From assembly GCF_002001045.1 (NCBI RefSeq), contig NZ_MUNR01000005.1:1-64000 (forward strand): a DNA stretch of 64,000 nt, in the 5' to 3' direction. This document shows positions 12,091 to 22,384 of this stretch, one piece after another. The notes below the pieces were generated by a model that saw only the letters and a program-made list of their open reading frames with translations, was not told the DNA's origin and ran no database searches. A program made the position numbers and the translations under genes. Each line of letters opens with the position of its first letter. Within the stretch, counting starts at the first letter, position 1. The stretch is from Rhodanobacter sp. C01 (lineage in GTDB: Bacteria; Pseudomonadota; Gammaproteobacteria; Xanthomonadales; Rhodanobacteraceae).

Positions 12091-12380
12091 TGCAACCGAT
12101 CGACTTCAGCAAGGCCACGCAGGACGGCAAGGGTTTCCAGTTTCCCGGTGAGTTCGAGATCACCGCGGTCGGCAGCGCCAGCGCGAACCTGCCGACCCAT
12201 GTGCCGCAGCTGCTGGAGCGCGCCGGCCTGCGTGTGCTGCACGAGAGCGTGCGGCACCGGCATTCCGGGGCCGGCAATTTCGTTTCGGTGACGGTGAGCT
12301 TCCACTGCGACAATCGCGAGCAGTACGAGGCGGCGCATGTCGCGTTGCGCGCCAGCCCGGACATCCGTTACACGATGTAG
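12090..12380 (+). CDS. ybeD: DUF493/YbeD family protein
   Basis: A 96-residue protein starting [19 protein letters not shown], a typical DUF493 beginning; [11 protein letters not shown] near residue 20 and the alpha/beta ACT-like pattern support the family. Its biochemical role is not established; in many gammaproteobacteria it lies between dacA and lipB exactly as here, which suggests a link to lipoate metabolism or to a regulatory ACT-like function. The ATG at 12090 overlaps the dacA stop by one base (TAATG), a coupling arrangement that fixes the start. Confidence 0.9.
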   Translation: MQPIDFSKATQDGKGFQFPGEFEITAVGSASANLPTHVPQLLERAGLRVLHESVRHRHSGAGNFVSVTVSFHCDNREQYEAAHVALRASPDIRYTM

Positions 12381-12427
12381 CCCCTCCGCAGGCGCGCTCC
12401 TGCGATCCCCTGTCTCAAGGTTCCGCC

Positions 12428-13096
12428 ATGTCGTTGCCGTTGAAAATCCGTCGCCTTGGCCGCCAGCCCTATGAGCCGGTGTGGCGGGCGATGAGCGCGT
12501 TCACCGACAACCGCACGGCGGATACGGTCGACGAGCTATGGTTGCTGGAACACGATCCGGTGTTCACCCTGGGCCAGGCCGGCAAGCTGGAGCATGTGCT
12601 GGCGCCGGGCGATATCCCGGTGGTGCCGGTCGATCGCGGCGGTCAGGTGACCTATCACGGGCCGGGCCAGATCGTCGGTTATCCGTTGATCGACCTGCGT
12701 CGTGCCGGTGTGGGCGTGCGCGAGCTGGTCAACCGGATCGAGCAGTCGATCATCGATACGCTGGCGCACTGGAGCATCGGTGCGGAACGGCTGGAAGGGG
12801 CCCCGGGTGTCTACGTCGGCGGCGCCAAGGTGGCGGCGCTGGGGTTGCGCGTGCGTCGCGGCTGCAGTTTCCACGGCCTGGCCCTCGACGTGAACATGGA
12901 CCTGGAACCGTTTCATCGCATCAACCCTTGCGGTTACAAGGGTTTGGCGGTCACGCAAATGGTAGACTTGGGCGGCCCGTCGCAGTTGGCCACGGTCGAG
13001 GACGTGCTGGTGGAGGAGTTCTGCCGCCAGTTCGACTTCGTTGCCGAGCCAGCTGCACCCTTGATCCCCGAACTCCCCGCTCGCGCAGCGGTCTGA
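12428..13096 (+). CDS. lipB: Octanoyltransferase LipB
   Basis: Transfers the octanoyl group from octanoyl-ACP to lipoyl domains, first step of lipoate assembly. 222 residues. The substrate-binding loop [13 protein letters not shown] (about residue 72), the catalytic Lys in [11 protein letters not shown] and the catalytic Cys in RINPCGYKG are all visible. Nine bases separate it from lipA, which finishes the cofactor. The ATG at 12428 is the first good start after the ybeD stop. Confidence 0.97.
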   Translation: MSLPLKIRRLGRQPYEPVWRAMSAFTDNRTADTVDELWLLEHDPVFTLGQAGKLEHVLAPGDIPVVPVDRGGQVTYHGPGQIVGYPLIDLRRAGVGVRELVNRIEQSIIDTLAHWSIGAERLEGAPGVYVGGAKVAALGLRVRRGCSFHGLALDVNMDLEPFHRINPCGYKGLAVTQMVDLGGPSQLATVEDVLVEEFCRQFDFVAEPAAPLIPELPARAAV

Positions 13097-13105
13097 GCTG
13101 TCTAC

Positions 13106-14110
13106 ATGAGCGAAACGTCCGCATCTCCGTCCAAGGTCATCCCGATCAGTGTCGTTGCCAACGTTCCCGAGAAACTGCAGGGCAACGACAAGATCGCGCT
13201 GAACCGCGCCGGTTTCGACACGACCGTGCCGACCCTGCGCAAGCCGAGCTGGATCCGCGTGCGCCTGCCGCAGGGCAACGCCGTGCAGCAGCTGAAGGCG
13301 CGCCTGCGCGAGAACGCGCTGGTGACGGTGTGCGAAGAGGCCTCGTGTCCGAACATCCACGAGTGCTTCAGCAAGGGCACCGCCACCTTCATGATCCTCG
13401 GTGAGGTATGCACTCGCCGCTGCTCGTTCTGCGATGTGGCGCATGGCCGCCCGGCCGCACCCGATCCACTGGAACCGGCGCGCCTGGCCGAGACGATCCG
13501 CGACATGCGCCTGAAGTACGTGGTGATCACTTCGGTCGATCGCGACGACCTGCGCGATGGCGGTGCGGAACATTTCGCCGCGTGCATTCGCGCGACGCGT
13601 CATGCCAGCCCGAACATCAGAATCGAGATCCTCACGCCTGATTTCCGCGGCAAGGGTCGCATGGAGCGCGCGCTGGAAGTGCTCAAGGATTTCCCGCCGG
13701 ACGTGTTCAACCACAACCTGGAAACCGTGCCGCACCTGTATCGCGAAGTGCGGCCGGGCGCGGACTACCAGTGGTCGCTGGACCTGCTCAAGCGCTTCAA
13801 GGCGCAGCATCCGCAGGTGCCGACCAAGTCCGGCATCATGCTGGGACTGGGTGAAACCCTGGAGCAGGTGCTCGAGACGATGCGCGATTTACGCGCCCAT
13901 GACGTCGAGATGATCACCATCGGCCAGTATCTGCAGCCCACGCCGCACCATCATCCGGTGGTGCGCTACTGGACTCCCGAAGAATTCGATGCACTGCGCG
14001 AAGCCGGTGAGGCGATGGGTTTCCATCACGTCGCCTCCGGTCCGCTGGTGCGTTCGTCCTATCACGCCGACCTGCAGGCCCATGCAGCCGGTGTCACCGA
14101 GTCAGCCTGA
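13106..14110 (+). CDS. lipA: Lipoyl synthase LipA (radical SAM)
   Basis: Inserts two sulfurs into protein-bound octanoyl groups. The 334-residue enzyme shows both iron-sulfur ligands sets: the auxiliary cluster [12 protein letters not shown] (about residues 76-87) and the radical [11 protein letters not shown] (about residues 102-109). The C-terminal RSSY segment (VRSSYHAD), whose Ser ligates the auxiliary cluster, is also present. The product works on the octanoyl domains made by LipB just upstream. prc begins eight bases after the stop. Confidence 0.98.
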   Translation: MSETSASPSKVIPISVVANVPEKLQGNDKIALNRAGFDTTVPTLRKPSWIRVRLPQGNAVQQLKARLRENALVTVCEEASCPNIHECFSKGTATFMILGEVCTRRCSFCDVAHGRPAAPDPLEPARLAETIRDMRLKYVVITSVDRDDLRDGGAEHFAACIRATRHASPNIRIEILTPDFRGKGRMERALEVLKDFPPDVFNHNLETVPHLYREVRPGADYQWSLDLLKRFKAQHPQVPTKSGIMLGLGETLEQVLETMRDLRAHDVEMITIGQYLQPTPHHHPVVRYWTPEEFDALREAGEAMGFHHVASGPLVRSSYHADLQAHAAGVTESA

Positions 14111-14118
14111 GAACCTAC

Positions 14119-16371
14119 ATGAAATTTCGCCCCGCGCTGGTGTTCCTGCTTGCCTTCACTGCGACCTGTGTCTTTGCACAGTCGGCCGCCGATCTCGGTG
14201 CCGGCAGCGGCCGCAAGGCGGCCAGCTGGCCGCTCAAGCCCACCACTACCGAAGCGCAGGCCGCACAGCTGTCGGCGCGCTTCCTGACCCGCTTCCACTA
14301 CGACGCGCAGCCGCTCGACGATGCGATGTCGGCGCGGATCTACAAGGCCTATTTCAAGCTGCTCGATGGCGAGAAGGTGTTCTTCACCCAGGCCGACATG
14401 GCCGGGTTCGCGCCGCTGAAGACCCAGCTCGACGATGCCATCTGGAACCAGGATCTGACGGCGCCGTTCACGATCTTCAATGCCTACGTGCAGCGCGCCG
14501 TCGAGCGCATGAACTACGCGCGCGGCCTGCTCAAGCAGGGCTTCGATTTTTCCGCCAATGAGAACTACACGTTCGATCGCAAGGATGCCGACTGGCCGAA
14601 GGGCCAGGCGGCGCTGGACGACCTGTGGCGCAAGCGGACCATGAACGACTGGCTGCGTCTGAAGCTCGCCGGCAAGGATGACGCCGAGATCCGCAAGACG
14701 CTGGACAAGCGCTACGCCGGTTACATCGAACGGGTGAAGCAGCTCGACAGCGAGGACGCGTTCCAGACCTTCATGACCGCATACGCCGAGACCACCGATC
14801 CGCACACCGATTACCTCGGGCCACGCGCGGCGGAGAACTTCGACATCGCGATGAAGCTCTCGCTGGAAGGCATCGGCGCGGTGCTCCAGGCACGTGACGA
14901 CTACACCCAGATCCGTGAGCTGGTGCCGGCCGGACCGGCCGGCAAGTCGGGCAAGATCCATGTCGGCGATCTCGTCGTCGGCGTCGGCCAGGGTGACAAC
15001 GGCCCGATCACCGACGTGATCGGCTGGCGCCTGGACGACGTGGTCAACCGCATCCGCGGCAAGAAGGACACCACCGTGCGGCTGGAAATCATTCCGGCCG
15101 ATGCCGGCGTGGACGGCAAGCACGAGATCGTCAGCCTGGTGCGCCAGAAGGTCAGCATCGAGGAGCAGGCGGCGAAGAAGAAGATCATCGACATCAAGGA
15201 TGGCGATGTCAGCCGCAAGATCGGCGTGATCGACCTGCCCACGTTCTATTCCGATTTCGGTGCGCGCAGCGAGGGCGACAAGGACTTCAAGAGCGCCACC
15301 CGAGACGTCGCCAAGCTGCTCGGCGAGCTGAAGGCTGAAGGCGTGCAGGGTGTGATCGTGGACCTGCGCAACAACGGCGGTGGCTCACTGGCCGAGGCCA
15401 TCTCCATGACCGGACTGTTCATCGACAAGGGGCCGGTGGTGCAGGTACGCGATTCCAAGGGGCACGTCGAAGTGCAGGGCGACGATGATCCGGGCATGGC
15501 GTGGAGCGGCCCGCTGGCCGTGCTGGTCAACCGTGGTTCGGCCTCGGCCTCGGAAATCTTCGCCGCGGCGATCCAGGATTACCATCGCGGCCTGATCATC
15601 GGCGAGCCCACCTTTGGCAAGGGCACCGTGCAGAACCTGGTCGATCTCGACCGCTTCACCAGCGGCGACAGCGAGAAGCCGCAGTTCGGCGAGCTGAAGA
15701 TGACCATCCAGGAATTCTTCCGCATCAATGGCGGCTCCACCCAGCTGAAGGGCGTGACGCCGGATATCGAGTTCCCGCAGAACGGTGACGCCAAGGACTT
15801 CGGCGAGTCGACCTATGATAACGCGCTGAAGTGGACGCAGATCGCGCCGGCCGACTACCAGCCGGTGGCCAATCTCAATGCCTATCTGCCGCAGCTGCAG
15901 ACCATGCATGAGCAGCGCGCGGCGAAGTCGCCGGCATGGAAGCTGATGCTGGACGAACTGGCGCAGTACAAGATCATGCGCGACAAGACTTCGGTTTCGC
16001 TGAACCTCGCCACGCGCGAGGCCGAGCGCAAGCAGCAGGATGCGCTGCAGACCGAATTCCGTGACAGGCACAAGGCCATCGACGGCACCGACGCCGCGCT
16101 GAGCGACGACGACAGTGCGCTGGACGATGGTCTCGATGCGAACGAGCGCAGCCTGAAGAGCGAGCTCAAGCAGGAAAAGGATGCCAAGAAGGCGAAGGAC
16201 GTGGAGCTCAACGAAACCGCGCACATCCTGTTCGATGCGCTCGGCCTGATCAAGACTGATCCGAGGCTTGCTGTCCAGGTGCTGCCGTATGGCGGCAAGT
16301 ACTCCGACGTGGCGGCGGTGAAGCCCGCGATACCCGTGACGGCTCCTGTAGTGCCGACAGCCACGCATTGA
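14119..16371 (+). CDS. prc: Tail-specific (C-terminal processing) protease Prc
   Basis: Periplasmic S41A protease; in E. coli it trims PBP3 and degrades MepS, tying it to wall metabolism, which fits this neighbourhood. 750 residues with a signal peptide (residues 1-21, ending FAQS). A PDZ domain lies around residues 245-340 and the S41 core after it; the Ser/Lys dyad is seen as the Ser in GSASASEIFAA and the Lys in TFGKGTVQ. A C-terminal DUF3340-like helical region (about 560-700) is rich in charged residues. Last gene of the block, followed by a strong terminator. Confidence 0.95.
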   Translation: MKFRPALVFLLAFTATCVFAQSAADLGAGSGRKAASWPLKPTTTEAQAAQLSARFLTRFHYDAQPLDDAMSARIYKAYFKLLDGEKVFFTQADMAGFAPLKTQLDDAIWNQDLTAPFTIFNAYVQRAVERMNYARGLLKQGFDFSANENYTFDRKDADWPKGQAALDDLWRKRTMNDWLRLKLAGKDDAEIRKTLDKRYAGYIERVKQLDSEDAFQTFMTAYAETTDPHTDYLGPRAAENFDIAMKLSLEGIGAVLQARDDYTQIRELVPAGPAGKSGKIHVGDLVVGVGQGDNGPITDVIGWRLDDVVNRIRGKKDTTVRLEIIPADAGVDGKHEIVSLVRQKVSIEEQAAKKKIIDIKDGDVSRKIGVIDLPTFYSDFGARSEGDKDFKSATRDVAKLLGELKAEGVQGVIVDLRNNGGGSLAEAISMTGLFIDKGPVVQVRDSKGHVEVQGDDDPGMAWSGPLAVLVNRGSASASEIFAAAIQDYHRGLIIGEPTFGKGTVQNLVDLDRFTSGDSEKPQFGELKMTIQEFFRINGGSTQLKGVTPDIEFPQNGDAKDFGESTYDNALKWTQIAPADYQPVANLNAYLPQLQTMHEQRAAKSPAWKLMLDELAQYKIMRDKTSVSLNLATREAERKQQDALQTEFRDRHKAIDGTDAALSDDDSALDDGLDANERSLKSELKQEKDAKKAKDVELNETAHILFDALGLIKTDPRLAVQVLPYGGKYSDVAAVKPAIPVTAPVVPTATH

Positions 16372-16392
16372 GTGCTGCCGGTACCCGCAGAT

Positions 16393-16424
16393 AAAAAAGC
16401 AGCGCATTCGCGCTGCTTTTTTTA
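16393..16424. terminator. Bidirectional rho-independent terminator after prc
   Basis: Stem AAGCAGCGC/GCGCTGCTT (16397-16405 with 16410-16418), loop ATTC, with an A-run before it and a T-run after it, so it can stop transcription from prc on the plus strand and from the sulfotransferase gene on the minus strand. Confidence 0.9.
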
Positions 16425-16434
16425 TTCGGCACCC

Positions 16435-18297
16435 TTATGCCGTGTAGCCGAGACGTTCGATCAAGGGGCGCAGGATCGGCAGCACGGGTTCGAAGCGATG
16501 CCGATAGGCATGCCAGCGGTTGACCGCGCGCGGATGAATGCCCTGCGTGACCTGGGCATAGCTGGGCGTGCTGATGAAGCCCTTGTTGCGCGCATGCTCG
16601 GAGAAGCGCGCCATCGGCGAGGCATCGGCGATGTCGAGGAACTGTCCCAGCTGCGCGACGTGATCGTCGAAATGGCTGACGACGGACTCATAGCGCCATT
16701 CCAGTACGTGCGGCGCGAGTGCATCGACCTGCCGCTGCCACTGCTCGAAGGCCTGCACGTAACCCTGCGCCAGACGTTGCAGCGACGAACACAGCACCAT
16801 GAAGGCCGGTGAACGAAACGGCTGCATGTAGCAGCTCAGCAGCACGTCGCAAGGGTGACGCAGGCACAGGATGATGCGCGCCTCGGGGAACAGCCGCCTG
16901 ATCATCGGCAGGCACAGCATGTTGAGCGGATTCTTGTCCACCAGCCTGCGTTGTCCCCGATCCGGGAGTACGTGATCGACCCGGCGGAAATAGACGGCGC
17001 GCAACTGATCGGCTTCCATCGGGGTCAGGCTGGCCAGATCCTCGGGATAGCGCTGGCCGACCAGTTCCATGCCCTCGATCAGCTCATGTACAAAGGCACG
17101 CTCGTCCATCGAGCGGAAATCCGGATGGGCATCGAGCATCTGTTCCAGCAAGGTGGTACCGGAACGCGGAAAGCCGACCACGAATAGCGGGCTTTGACGT
17201 GCGGAAGGCGAGGGCAGCGGATGCCAGGATTCGTAGTCAGCCCGACTGACGACGCGGCTGGCCATTTGCAGCGGCTGGCTGTCTGGTGCCAGCAGTTCCG
17301 GCAGCACATCCCGCGCGATATCCAGTTGTGCCGCATGCGCGACTTGCAGAGCCTGCCATGCCTCGTCGGGTTGGCCTTGCTTGTCACACGCTGCGGCGAG
17401 GCCAAAGGCGGCGCCGGCCCGGCTCTGGTCGTCAATGGCGAGCGCGAGTACGCGCTGGTACAGCGCGCCGGCGCCGGCATGGTCAGCCGCGCGCATGGCC
17501 AGTGCGGCATGAATGCTCCAGCCTTCTGCGCGTGCGTACTGTGCCTCGGGCGGCAGCAGGTCGAGCGTACTCAGTGGCAGCTTGCGCAACTCCTCCTGCG
17601 CAAGTTCGAGCCGATTGCTTCTTTCGTGCAAGGCGGTCCGTTGCGTGGCAAGACGCAGCCGCATGATGTCGGCCGCAGGGCCGGCAGGGAGTTCCGCGCG
17701 TGCCAGCGTGTGCAGTGCGGCATCCAGGTCGCCCTGGACGGCCAGCATCGCGGCCAGGAGCAGGGCCTGCTCGGCGGGTTGCGGTGGCCAGTCGACGGCG
17801 CCGGCCAGCATCGCCTCCTGGCTGCTGTTGTCGCCGCAGACATGACAGGCATGCGCGGCCTGCAACCGCGCCTCGATGAAGTGCGGCAAGAGCTCCACGG
17901 CATCCATCAGGGTCTCCCGGGCCGGCAGCCAGCGTCGCTGCTGGATGTAGAGCAGTCCCAGGTTGTAGAGCACCTCGGCATCATCCGGCGCCAGCGACCG
18001 TGCGGTCATGAAGGCTTGTTCAGAGGCCAGAGTGTCGCCCGACTGCCGACAGGCAAGCGCAAGATTGTTCCAGTACGCGGAGACATCCGGCCGTATCTGA
18101 GTCAGTCGACGGAACGCTGCCACCGCCTGTTCATGGCGGTGGGACGCCTGCTGCGCCAGGCCAAGCCAGAACAGGATGCTTTCATCCGCGTCGTCGTCTT
18201 CTTGCGCCTGCGCCGCGAGCGCGACCACGTGCTCCATCTCGCCGGCGTGGTAGGCGGCGGCCATGGCGTTGGCGAGATCGCTGGGTGGGGTAGGCAT
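16435..18297 (-). CDS. TPR-repeat sulfotransferase
   Basis: A 620-residue fusion of an N-terminal tetratricopeptide region (about residues 1-340, including PDVSAYWNNLALACRQSGD and PDDAEVLYNLGLLYIQQ) and a C-terminal PAPS-dependent sulfotransferase domain. The 5'-phosphosulfate loop is clear as GFPRSGTTLLEQML (about residue 370), and the 3'-phosphate site as LRHPCDVLLSCYM near residue 478. Such proteins probably sulfate a protein or carbohydrate; the acceptor is not predictable. No signal peptide. It sits downstream of a TonB-dependent receptor on the same strand, with a long hairpin between them, so partial read-through is possible. Confidence 0.9.
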   Translation of the reverse strand: MPTPPSDLANAMAAAYHAGEMEHVVALAAQAQEDDDADESILFWLGLAQQASHRHEQAVAAFRRLTQIRPDVSAYWNNLALACRQSGDTLASEQAFMTARSLAPDDAEVLYNLGLLYIQQRRWLPARETLMDAVELLPHFIEARLQAAHACHVCGDNSSQEAMLAGAVDWPPQPAEQALLLAAMLAVQGDLDAALHTLARAELPAGPAADIMRLRLATQRTALHERSNRLELAQEELRKLPLSTLDLLPPEAQYARAEGWSIHAALAMRAADHAGAGALYQRVLALAIDDQSRAGAAFGLAAACDKQGQPDEAWQALQVAHAAQLDIARDVLPELLAPDSQPLQMASRVVSRADYESWHPLPSPSARQSPLFVVGFPRSGTTLLEQMLDAHPDFRSMDERAFVHELIEGMELVGQRYPEDLASLTPMEADQLRAVYFRRVDHVLPDRGQRRLVDKNPLNMLCLPMIRRLFPEARIILCLRHPCDVLLSCYMQPFRSPAFMVLCSSLQRLAQGYVQAFEQWQRQVDALAPHVLEWRYESVVSHFDDHVAQLGQFLDIADASPMARFSEHARNKGFISTPSYAQVTQGIHPRAVNRWHAYRHRFEPVLPILRPLIERLGYTA

Positions 18298-18330
18298 GCT
18301 TCTCGATCGATCGTCTGCTCGGTTCCATTA

Positions 18331-18369
18331 TGCAAGAGGGCCGCGAGACTATCTCGCGGCCCTCTTGCA
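18331..18369. terminator. Long perfect hairpin between TonB receptor and sulfotransferase
   Basis: An 18-bp perfect stem (18331-18348 with 18352-18369; arms TGCAAGAGGGCCGCGAGA and its complement) with a three-base loop. It follows the receptor stop on the minus strand by 28 bases and precedes the sulfotransferase start by 33. No T-run follows on the minus strand, so it may be a leaky terminator or an mRNA-stabilising structure that sets different expression of the two genes. Confidence 0.65.
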
Positions 18370-18397
18370 GCGTGACGCTTTGCAGTGTGGTCAGGTG

Positions 18398-21328
18398 TCA
18401 GAGCTTGAACGTGGCACGCAGCCAGTAATAGCGTCCCATCGTGTCGTAGGTGGCAGTGTCCACGTTGTAGTTCAGGCCGTTCTGGTAGACCAGCGGTGGA
18501 GCCTTGTTGGTCAAGTTGTCCACGCCGAAGTCGAGCCGGGTATGCCACGACGGGATCGCATAACCGAGCTGGATCGAGTGATAGATCACCGAACCCATCG
18601 GCGCATTTGCCCCGGTGACGACGTCAGCGTTGAGGTTGGTCAGATGGTTGATGTAGCGCGATTGCCACTGCGCACTCCAGTTGCCCCTCTCCCAGTTCAG
18701 TGTGAGGGTGCCGCGCCAGCGTGCGAGGTTGCCGAACTGTTGGGTATAGGTGCCGGCGTAATCGATCGTTTTTGCGCCAGGCTGGCCCGGGGCGGAATCG
18801 TTCTTGTAGGTGGAGGTATAGGTGGTGGAGAAACCCGCCTTGAAGTTGCCGGGGTCGACGCTGCCCAGGTCGAAGTGCGGGAGCTTGTAGTTCAGCGTGA
18901 AGTCGACGCCGCTGGTGCTCAGGTTGCCCAGGTTGACCACCGGCGTGTTGATGACCTTCACCTGTCCCGGTTGCAGGGTGGAGGTATCGTAGCGACTGAT
19001 CAACGAACAGTACGGGCTGCTGTTGTTGGCGAAGCAGGCATTGACCACGGTCGATGCGGCGATCGGCGTCAGCAGATCGCTCAGGTAGATGTGCCAGAAG
19101 TCGACGCTGGTGGACACACCTTCTGCCCAGCTGGGGTCATAGACCATGCCGAGGTCGATCGATTTGCCCTGTTCCGGTTTGAGCGTGTTGCCGACCGTGC
19201 TGGCACCCGAGTAGTAGGTGTTGACCTGCGCCGGCGAATTACCCGCCCAGTTGACCGGAACGTACTGGCAGGCGGCGGTATGCTGCGCGAGCTCGGCGGC
19301 CGAGAGATGGGCGCAGGGATCGGTCAGGGTCGGCTGGACCAGGGTCACGCCATCGTGGAGTTCATCCAGGTTGGGCGCGCGGAACACCTGGGATATCGTG
19401 CCGCGGACCAGCAGGTCGGCGATCGGCTTCCATTCGACCGCGATCTTCTTGTTGGTGGTGGTGCCGGAGGTGCTGTAGTCGGAAGCGCGGATACCCACGT
19501 CGACGTTCAACGAATATGCCCATGGCTGCTGCGAGAGCAGCGGGATCAGCGATTCGGCATAGAGTTCCTTGACGTTGTCGCTGCCCCGGCCGGGCGAGCC
19601 GCAGGCCTCCTGCAGTACCTCGCAGGTGCCGGTGGTGAGGTTGAGGACGGCGTCGGGAGTGACCGTGTAGTTCATCGATTGCTGGCGATACAGGGCGCCG
19701 GCGGCCAGCTGGATGGCACCTGCCGGCAGATCCCACAATTCGCCATTGGCGTTGAACTGGACCTGCTTGGTGGTGTTGGTATACACGTATTCCGGCGTGT
19801 CCACGCCATTCCGCAACGCGGCCGACACGGTTGGATCGGCCTGGTTGAAGATGTTCACGCCGCTGTTGATCGCGTTCTGGAAGTCGGCGATGTTGACTTC
19901 GTTGTAATCGCGCTGCACGCGGTTGGAGTAGCCATAGTCGAACGAGGCGTCCCAGGCCCAGCTGCTCTGGCCGAATGCGCCGCGCAGGCCGGAGTTCACC
20001 TGCACGTTCTTGGTATCGAAGGTGTGCAGGCGGGTACCGAGGCCGGTCAGCCGGGTGTTGAACTGATAGCCACTGTTCGCGACGCCGGGGATCGGATTCG
20101 CGCTGAACGTGACGCCGAACGGATTGATCGGATTGCTGGCAAGGACGTACCAGCCATCGCCGACGCTGGTCGGCGCCGGTGCATCCTGGCCGCTCGACTG
20201 GGTGTGGTTGAAGAACGCATCGGTGAAGAAGGTCAGGTTGTCGGCCAGCTTGTAGCTGCCGAGCACAAAGGCATCGGTGCGTTGCTGCTGGGTCTGGATG
20301 TAGTTGTAGGCGTTGTAGTTGTAGGCATCCGGGGCGCCGCGGTCGCAGCGGTAGTCGCTCACGCTCGAACCGTTGCCCCCTGCCAGGGTGATGTACTGCG
20401 TCGGGCAGGTGCCTGCCGCGTTGGCGGCGATCGACGCGGGCGTCTGGATCTTGCCGGTCGGGATGGTGCTGGAGCCGGCCGGCGACGCCACGCCGCTCGA
20501 CAGATAAAGCTGGTGTGCGGAGTATTTGCGCTGAGTGGCCAGCACGGCGTCGTACTTGTTGTAGTTGAGGCCGCCGACGATGTTGAAGTTGTCGCCGCTC
20601 GCGCCAGCGGTCAGGCTGATGCCGTGCCGCTGGCCGTCGCCATGGCCGGAAATGCCGTCGTTGATGCTGGCTTCGGCACCCTGGTAGTCCTTGCGCAGGA
20701 TGAAGTTGACCACGCCGCCGATGGCGTCGGAGCCGTAAACCGTCGAGGCGCCTTCGGCCAGCACGTCGACCCGATCGATCATGTTCTGCGGGATCATGTT
20801 CACATCGGCATTCGCCATGCGCTGGCCGTCGATCAGCACCAGCGTGCGGTCGACGCCCAGGCCACGCAACGAGATGCGCGATGCACCGTCGCCACCTTCC
20901 AGCAAGGGGCTGGCGACGCCGCCGCCGTTACTGTTGTTCTGAGGGTTGGTCGCGGCGCCCGAGATGCTGGGTAGCGCCTGCAGCACGTTGCCGAGGACCG
21001 GGCTGCCGTTGTTGCTGATCGCGGTGCGGTCCACCGTCACCACCGGGCTGGACGTCTCGGCGTCGACGCGGCGGATCAGCGAACCGGTGACGACCACTGC
21101 TTTCAGGGTCTTTGCCTTGTCCGTCGTCGCCGGAGCCGTGGTCTGGTCGGTGGCGGAAGATGTCGACTGTGGTGCCTCGCCGGAAGCGGAGGGAGTCGCG
21201 TTGGTGCCTGGCTGGCTATCTGCGGGCTGACCTTGTGCAAATGCCGCGGTCGCCCCGAATGACATGGTGGCGAAGAGTGCGCTGGAAAGTGCCAGCGCTA
21301 GCCGGTTGTGAGGCAGTACACGATGCAT
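18398..21328 (-). CDS. TonB-dependent outer-membrane receptor
   Basis: A 976-residue outer-membrane active transporter. Signal peptide at residues 1-32 (ATAAFAQ), then a Ser/Thr/Gln-rich linker, then LKAVVVTGSLIRR and the plug domain (SISGAATNPQNN, SLRGLGVDRTLVLIDGQRM, VLAEGASTVYGSDAIGGVVNFI), then the barrel ending in a terminal hydrophobic strand YYWLRATFKL. It resembles the large oar/carbohydrate-or-peptide type receptors expanded in Xanthomonadales; the ligand is unknown. A clear Shine-Dalgarno (GGGGAGAATTTC) precedes the ATG. Downstream lies the sulfotransferase gene. Confidence 0.93.
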   Translation of the reverse strand: MHRVLPHNRLALALSSALFATMSFGATAAFAQGQPADSQPGTNATPSASGEAPQSTSSATDQTTAPATTDKAKTLKAVVVTGSLIRRVDAETSSPVVTVDRTAISNNGSPVLGNVLQALPSISGAATNPQNNSNGGGVASPLLEGGDGASRISLRGLGVDRTLVLIDGQRMANADVNMIPQNMIDRVDVLAEGASTVYGSDAIGGVVNFILRKDYQGAEASINDGISGHGDGQRHGISLTAGASGDNFNIVGGLNYNKYDAVLATQRKYSAHQLYLSSGVASPAGSSTIPTGKIQTPASIAANAAGTCPTQYITLAGGNGSSVSDYRCDRGAPDAYNYNAYNYIQTQQQRTDAFVLGSYKLADNLTFFTDAFFNHTQSSGQDAPAPTSVGDGWYVLASNPINPFGVTFSANPIPGVANSGYQFNTRLTGLGTRLHTFDTKNVQVNSGLRGAFGQSSWAWDASFDYGYSNRVQRDYNEVNIADFQNAINSGVNIFNQADPTVSAALRNGVDTPEYVYTNTTKQVQFNANGELWDLPAGAIQLAAGALYRQQSMNYTVTPDAVLNLTTGTCEVLQEACGSPGRGSDNVKELYAESLIPLLSQQPWAYSLNVDVGIRASDYSTSGTTTNKKIAVEWKPIADLLVRGTISQVFRAPNLDELHDGVTLVQPTLTDPCAHLSAAELAQHTAACQYVPVNWAGNSPAQVNTYYSGASTVGNTLKPEQGKSIDLGMVYDPSWAEGVSTSVDFWHIYLSDLLTPIAASTVVNACFANNSSPYCSLISRYDTSTLQPGQVKVINTPVVNLGNLSTSGVDFTLNYKLPHFDLGSVDPGNFKAGFSTTYTSTYKNDSAPGQPGAKTIDYAGTYTQQFGNLARWRGTLTLNWERGNWSAQWQSRYINHLTNLNADVVTGANAPMGSVIYHSIQLGYAIPSWHTRLDFGVDNLTNKAPPLVYQNGLNYNVDTATYDTMGRYYWLRATFKL

Positions 21329-21766
21329 GAAATTCTCCCCGATCTCTGATTGATGATGGCGGAATATTCATGGTGGCGGCGCTTCTCCGGCAGATACATC
21401 CAAACGAGCGCTTCAATGCGACCCTCTCCCAAGGGTACCCCTGCCACCATGATCCGGTGCTGTGAGCTACTGCAATTGCAAACGCGGTGATCCGTCATTC
21501 CTCCCATGGCATGTTGGCTGCATGGTGCTGGACGATGGTTGATACAGTCGAAGGAAAGCACGGATCGGCTAGCAGCATCACACGGGACCGTTGAAAAAAA
21601 CAGCGTCACGGCAGTGTTTTTCGATAGCCGTCGCGCTTGCGCGATATTTTCTTGCAGGTTGCACCATGGCACCGTACCCGCACCTCGACGGCTGGCGGCA
21701 AGGCTGGACAGACCACGGGATCGCGCGTAAACACGGTTTGCAGCCGGCCCCGCACGGAGGATCCGC
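21329..21766. other. Intergenic region, divergent promoters expected
   Basis: About 440 bases between the receptor gene and the DUF4126 gene, which point away from each other, so it should carry both promoters. I see an imperfect AAAAACA/TGTTTTT inverted repeat around 21595-21620 but no convincing promoter pair, operator or small gene. Confidence 0.4.
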
Positions 21767-22384
21767 ATGGACATGTTGCCGAACGTCGCACTCGCCGGTG
21801 GGCTGGCCTGGGCCAGTGGCATCCGACTCTATGCCACGATCTTCGTGGCCGGCATGCTGGGCCGGTTCGGCTACGTGCACCTGCCGGACGGCCTGCTGCC
21901 GCTGACCGATACCTGGGTGCTGGCCGTGTCCGGCGTGCTGATGCTGTGCGAATTCCTGGCCGACAAGGTGCCGGCCTTCGACAGCGCCTGGGATGCGATC
22001 CACACCTTCATCCGCATCCCGCTCGGCACCCTGCTCGCATGGGGGGTGTTCAAGGATTCCGGTGCCGGCACGCAGCTGGCGGCGGCCTTGCTTGGTGGTG
22101 CCCTGGTCGCCGGCACGCATCTGACCAAGGCCGGCACGCGGGCCTTGATCAACACGTCGCCTGAACCTTTCAGCAACTGGGGCGCCAGCGCGGGCGAGGA
22201 CGTTGGCTGGCTCGGTGCGATGTACCTGATGTGGCGGCACCCGCTGGTGTTGCTGGTCCTGCTCGGACTGTTCGTGCTGCTGATGTGCTGGATGCTGCCG
22301 CGGATCGTGCGCGGACTGCGCACGTTGCGACAGCGCTTGCAGCGCCTGCGTCTGACGCTGTCCGGCGACGCTCAGCCGCGATAG
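21767..22384 (+). CDS. DUF4126 domain membrane protein
   Basis: A 205-residue inner-membrane protein of unknown function. The DUF4126 pattern is visible: an N-terminal helix with ALAGGLAWASGIRLYATIF, then LADKVPAFDSAWDAIHTFIR and a Gly/Ala-rich helix GGALVAGTHLTKAGTRALINTSPEPFSNW, followed by a hydrophobic helix LVLLVLLGLFVLLMCWML and a basic tail. Four to five membrane segments are likely. The gene starts close after GGAGGATCCGC, a good Shine-Dalgarno, and its end overlaps the convergent aminopeptidase gene by 13 bases. Confidence 0.85.
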   Translation: MDMLPNVALAGGLAWASGIRLYATIFVAGMLGRFGYVHLPDGLLPLTDTWVLAVSGVLMLCEFLADKVPAFDSAWDAIHTFIRIPLGTLLAWGVFKDSGAGTQLAAALLGGALVAGTHLTKAGTRALINTSPEPFSNWGASAGEDVGWLGAMYLMWRHPLVLLVLLGLFVLLMCWMLPRIVRGLRTLRQRLQRLRLTLSGDAQPR

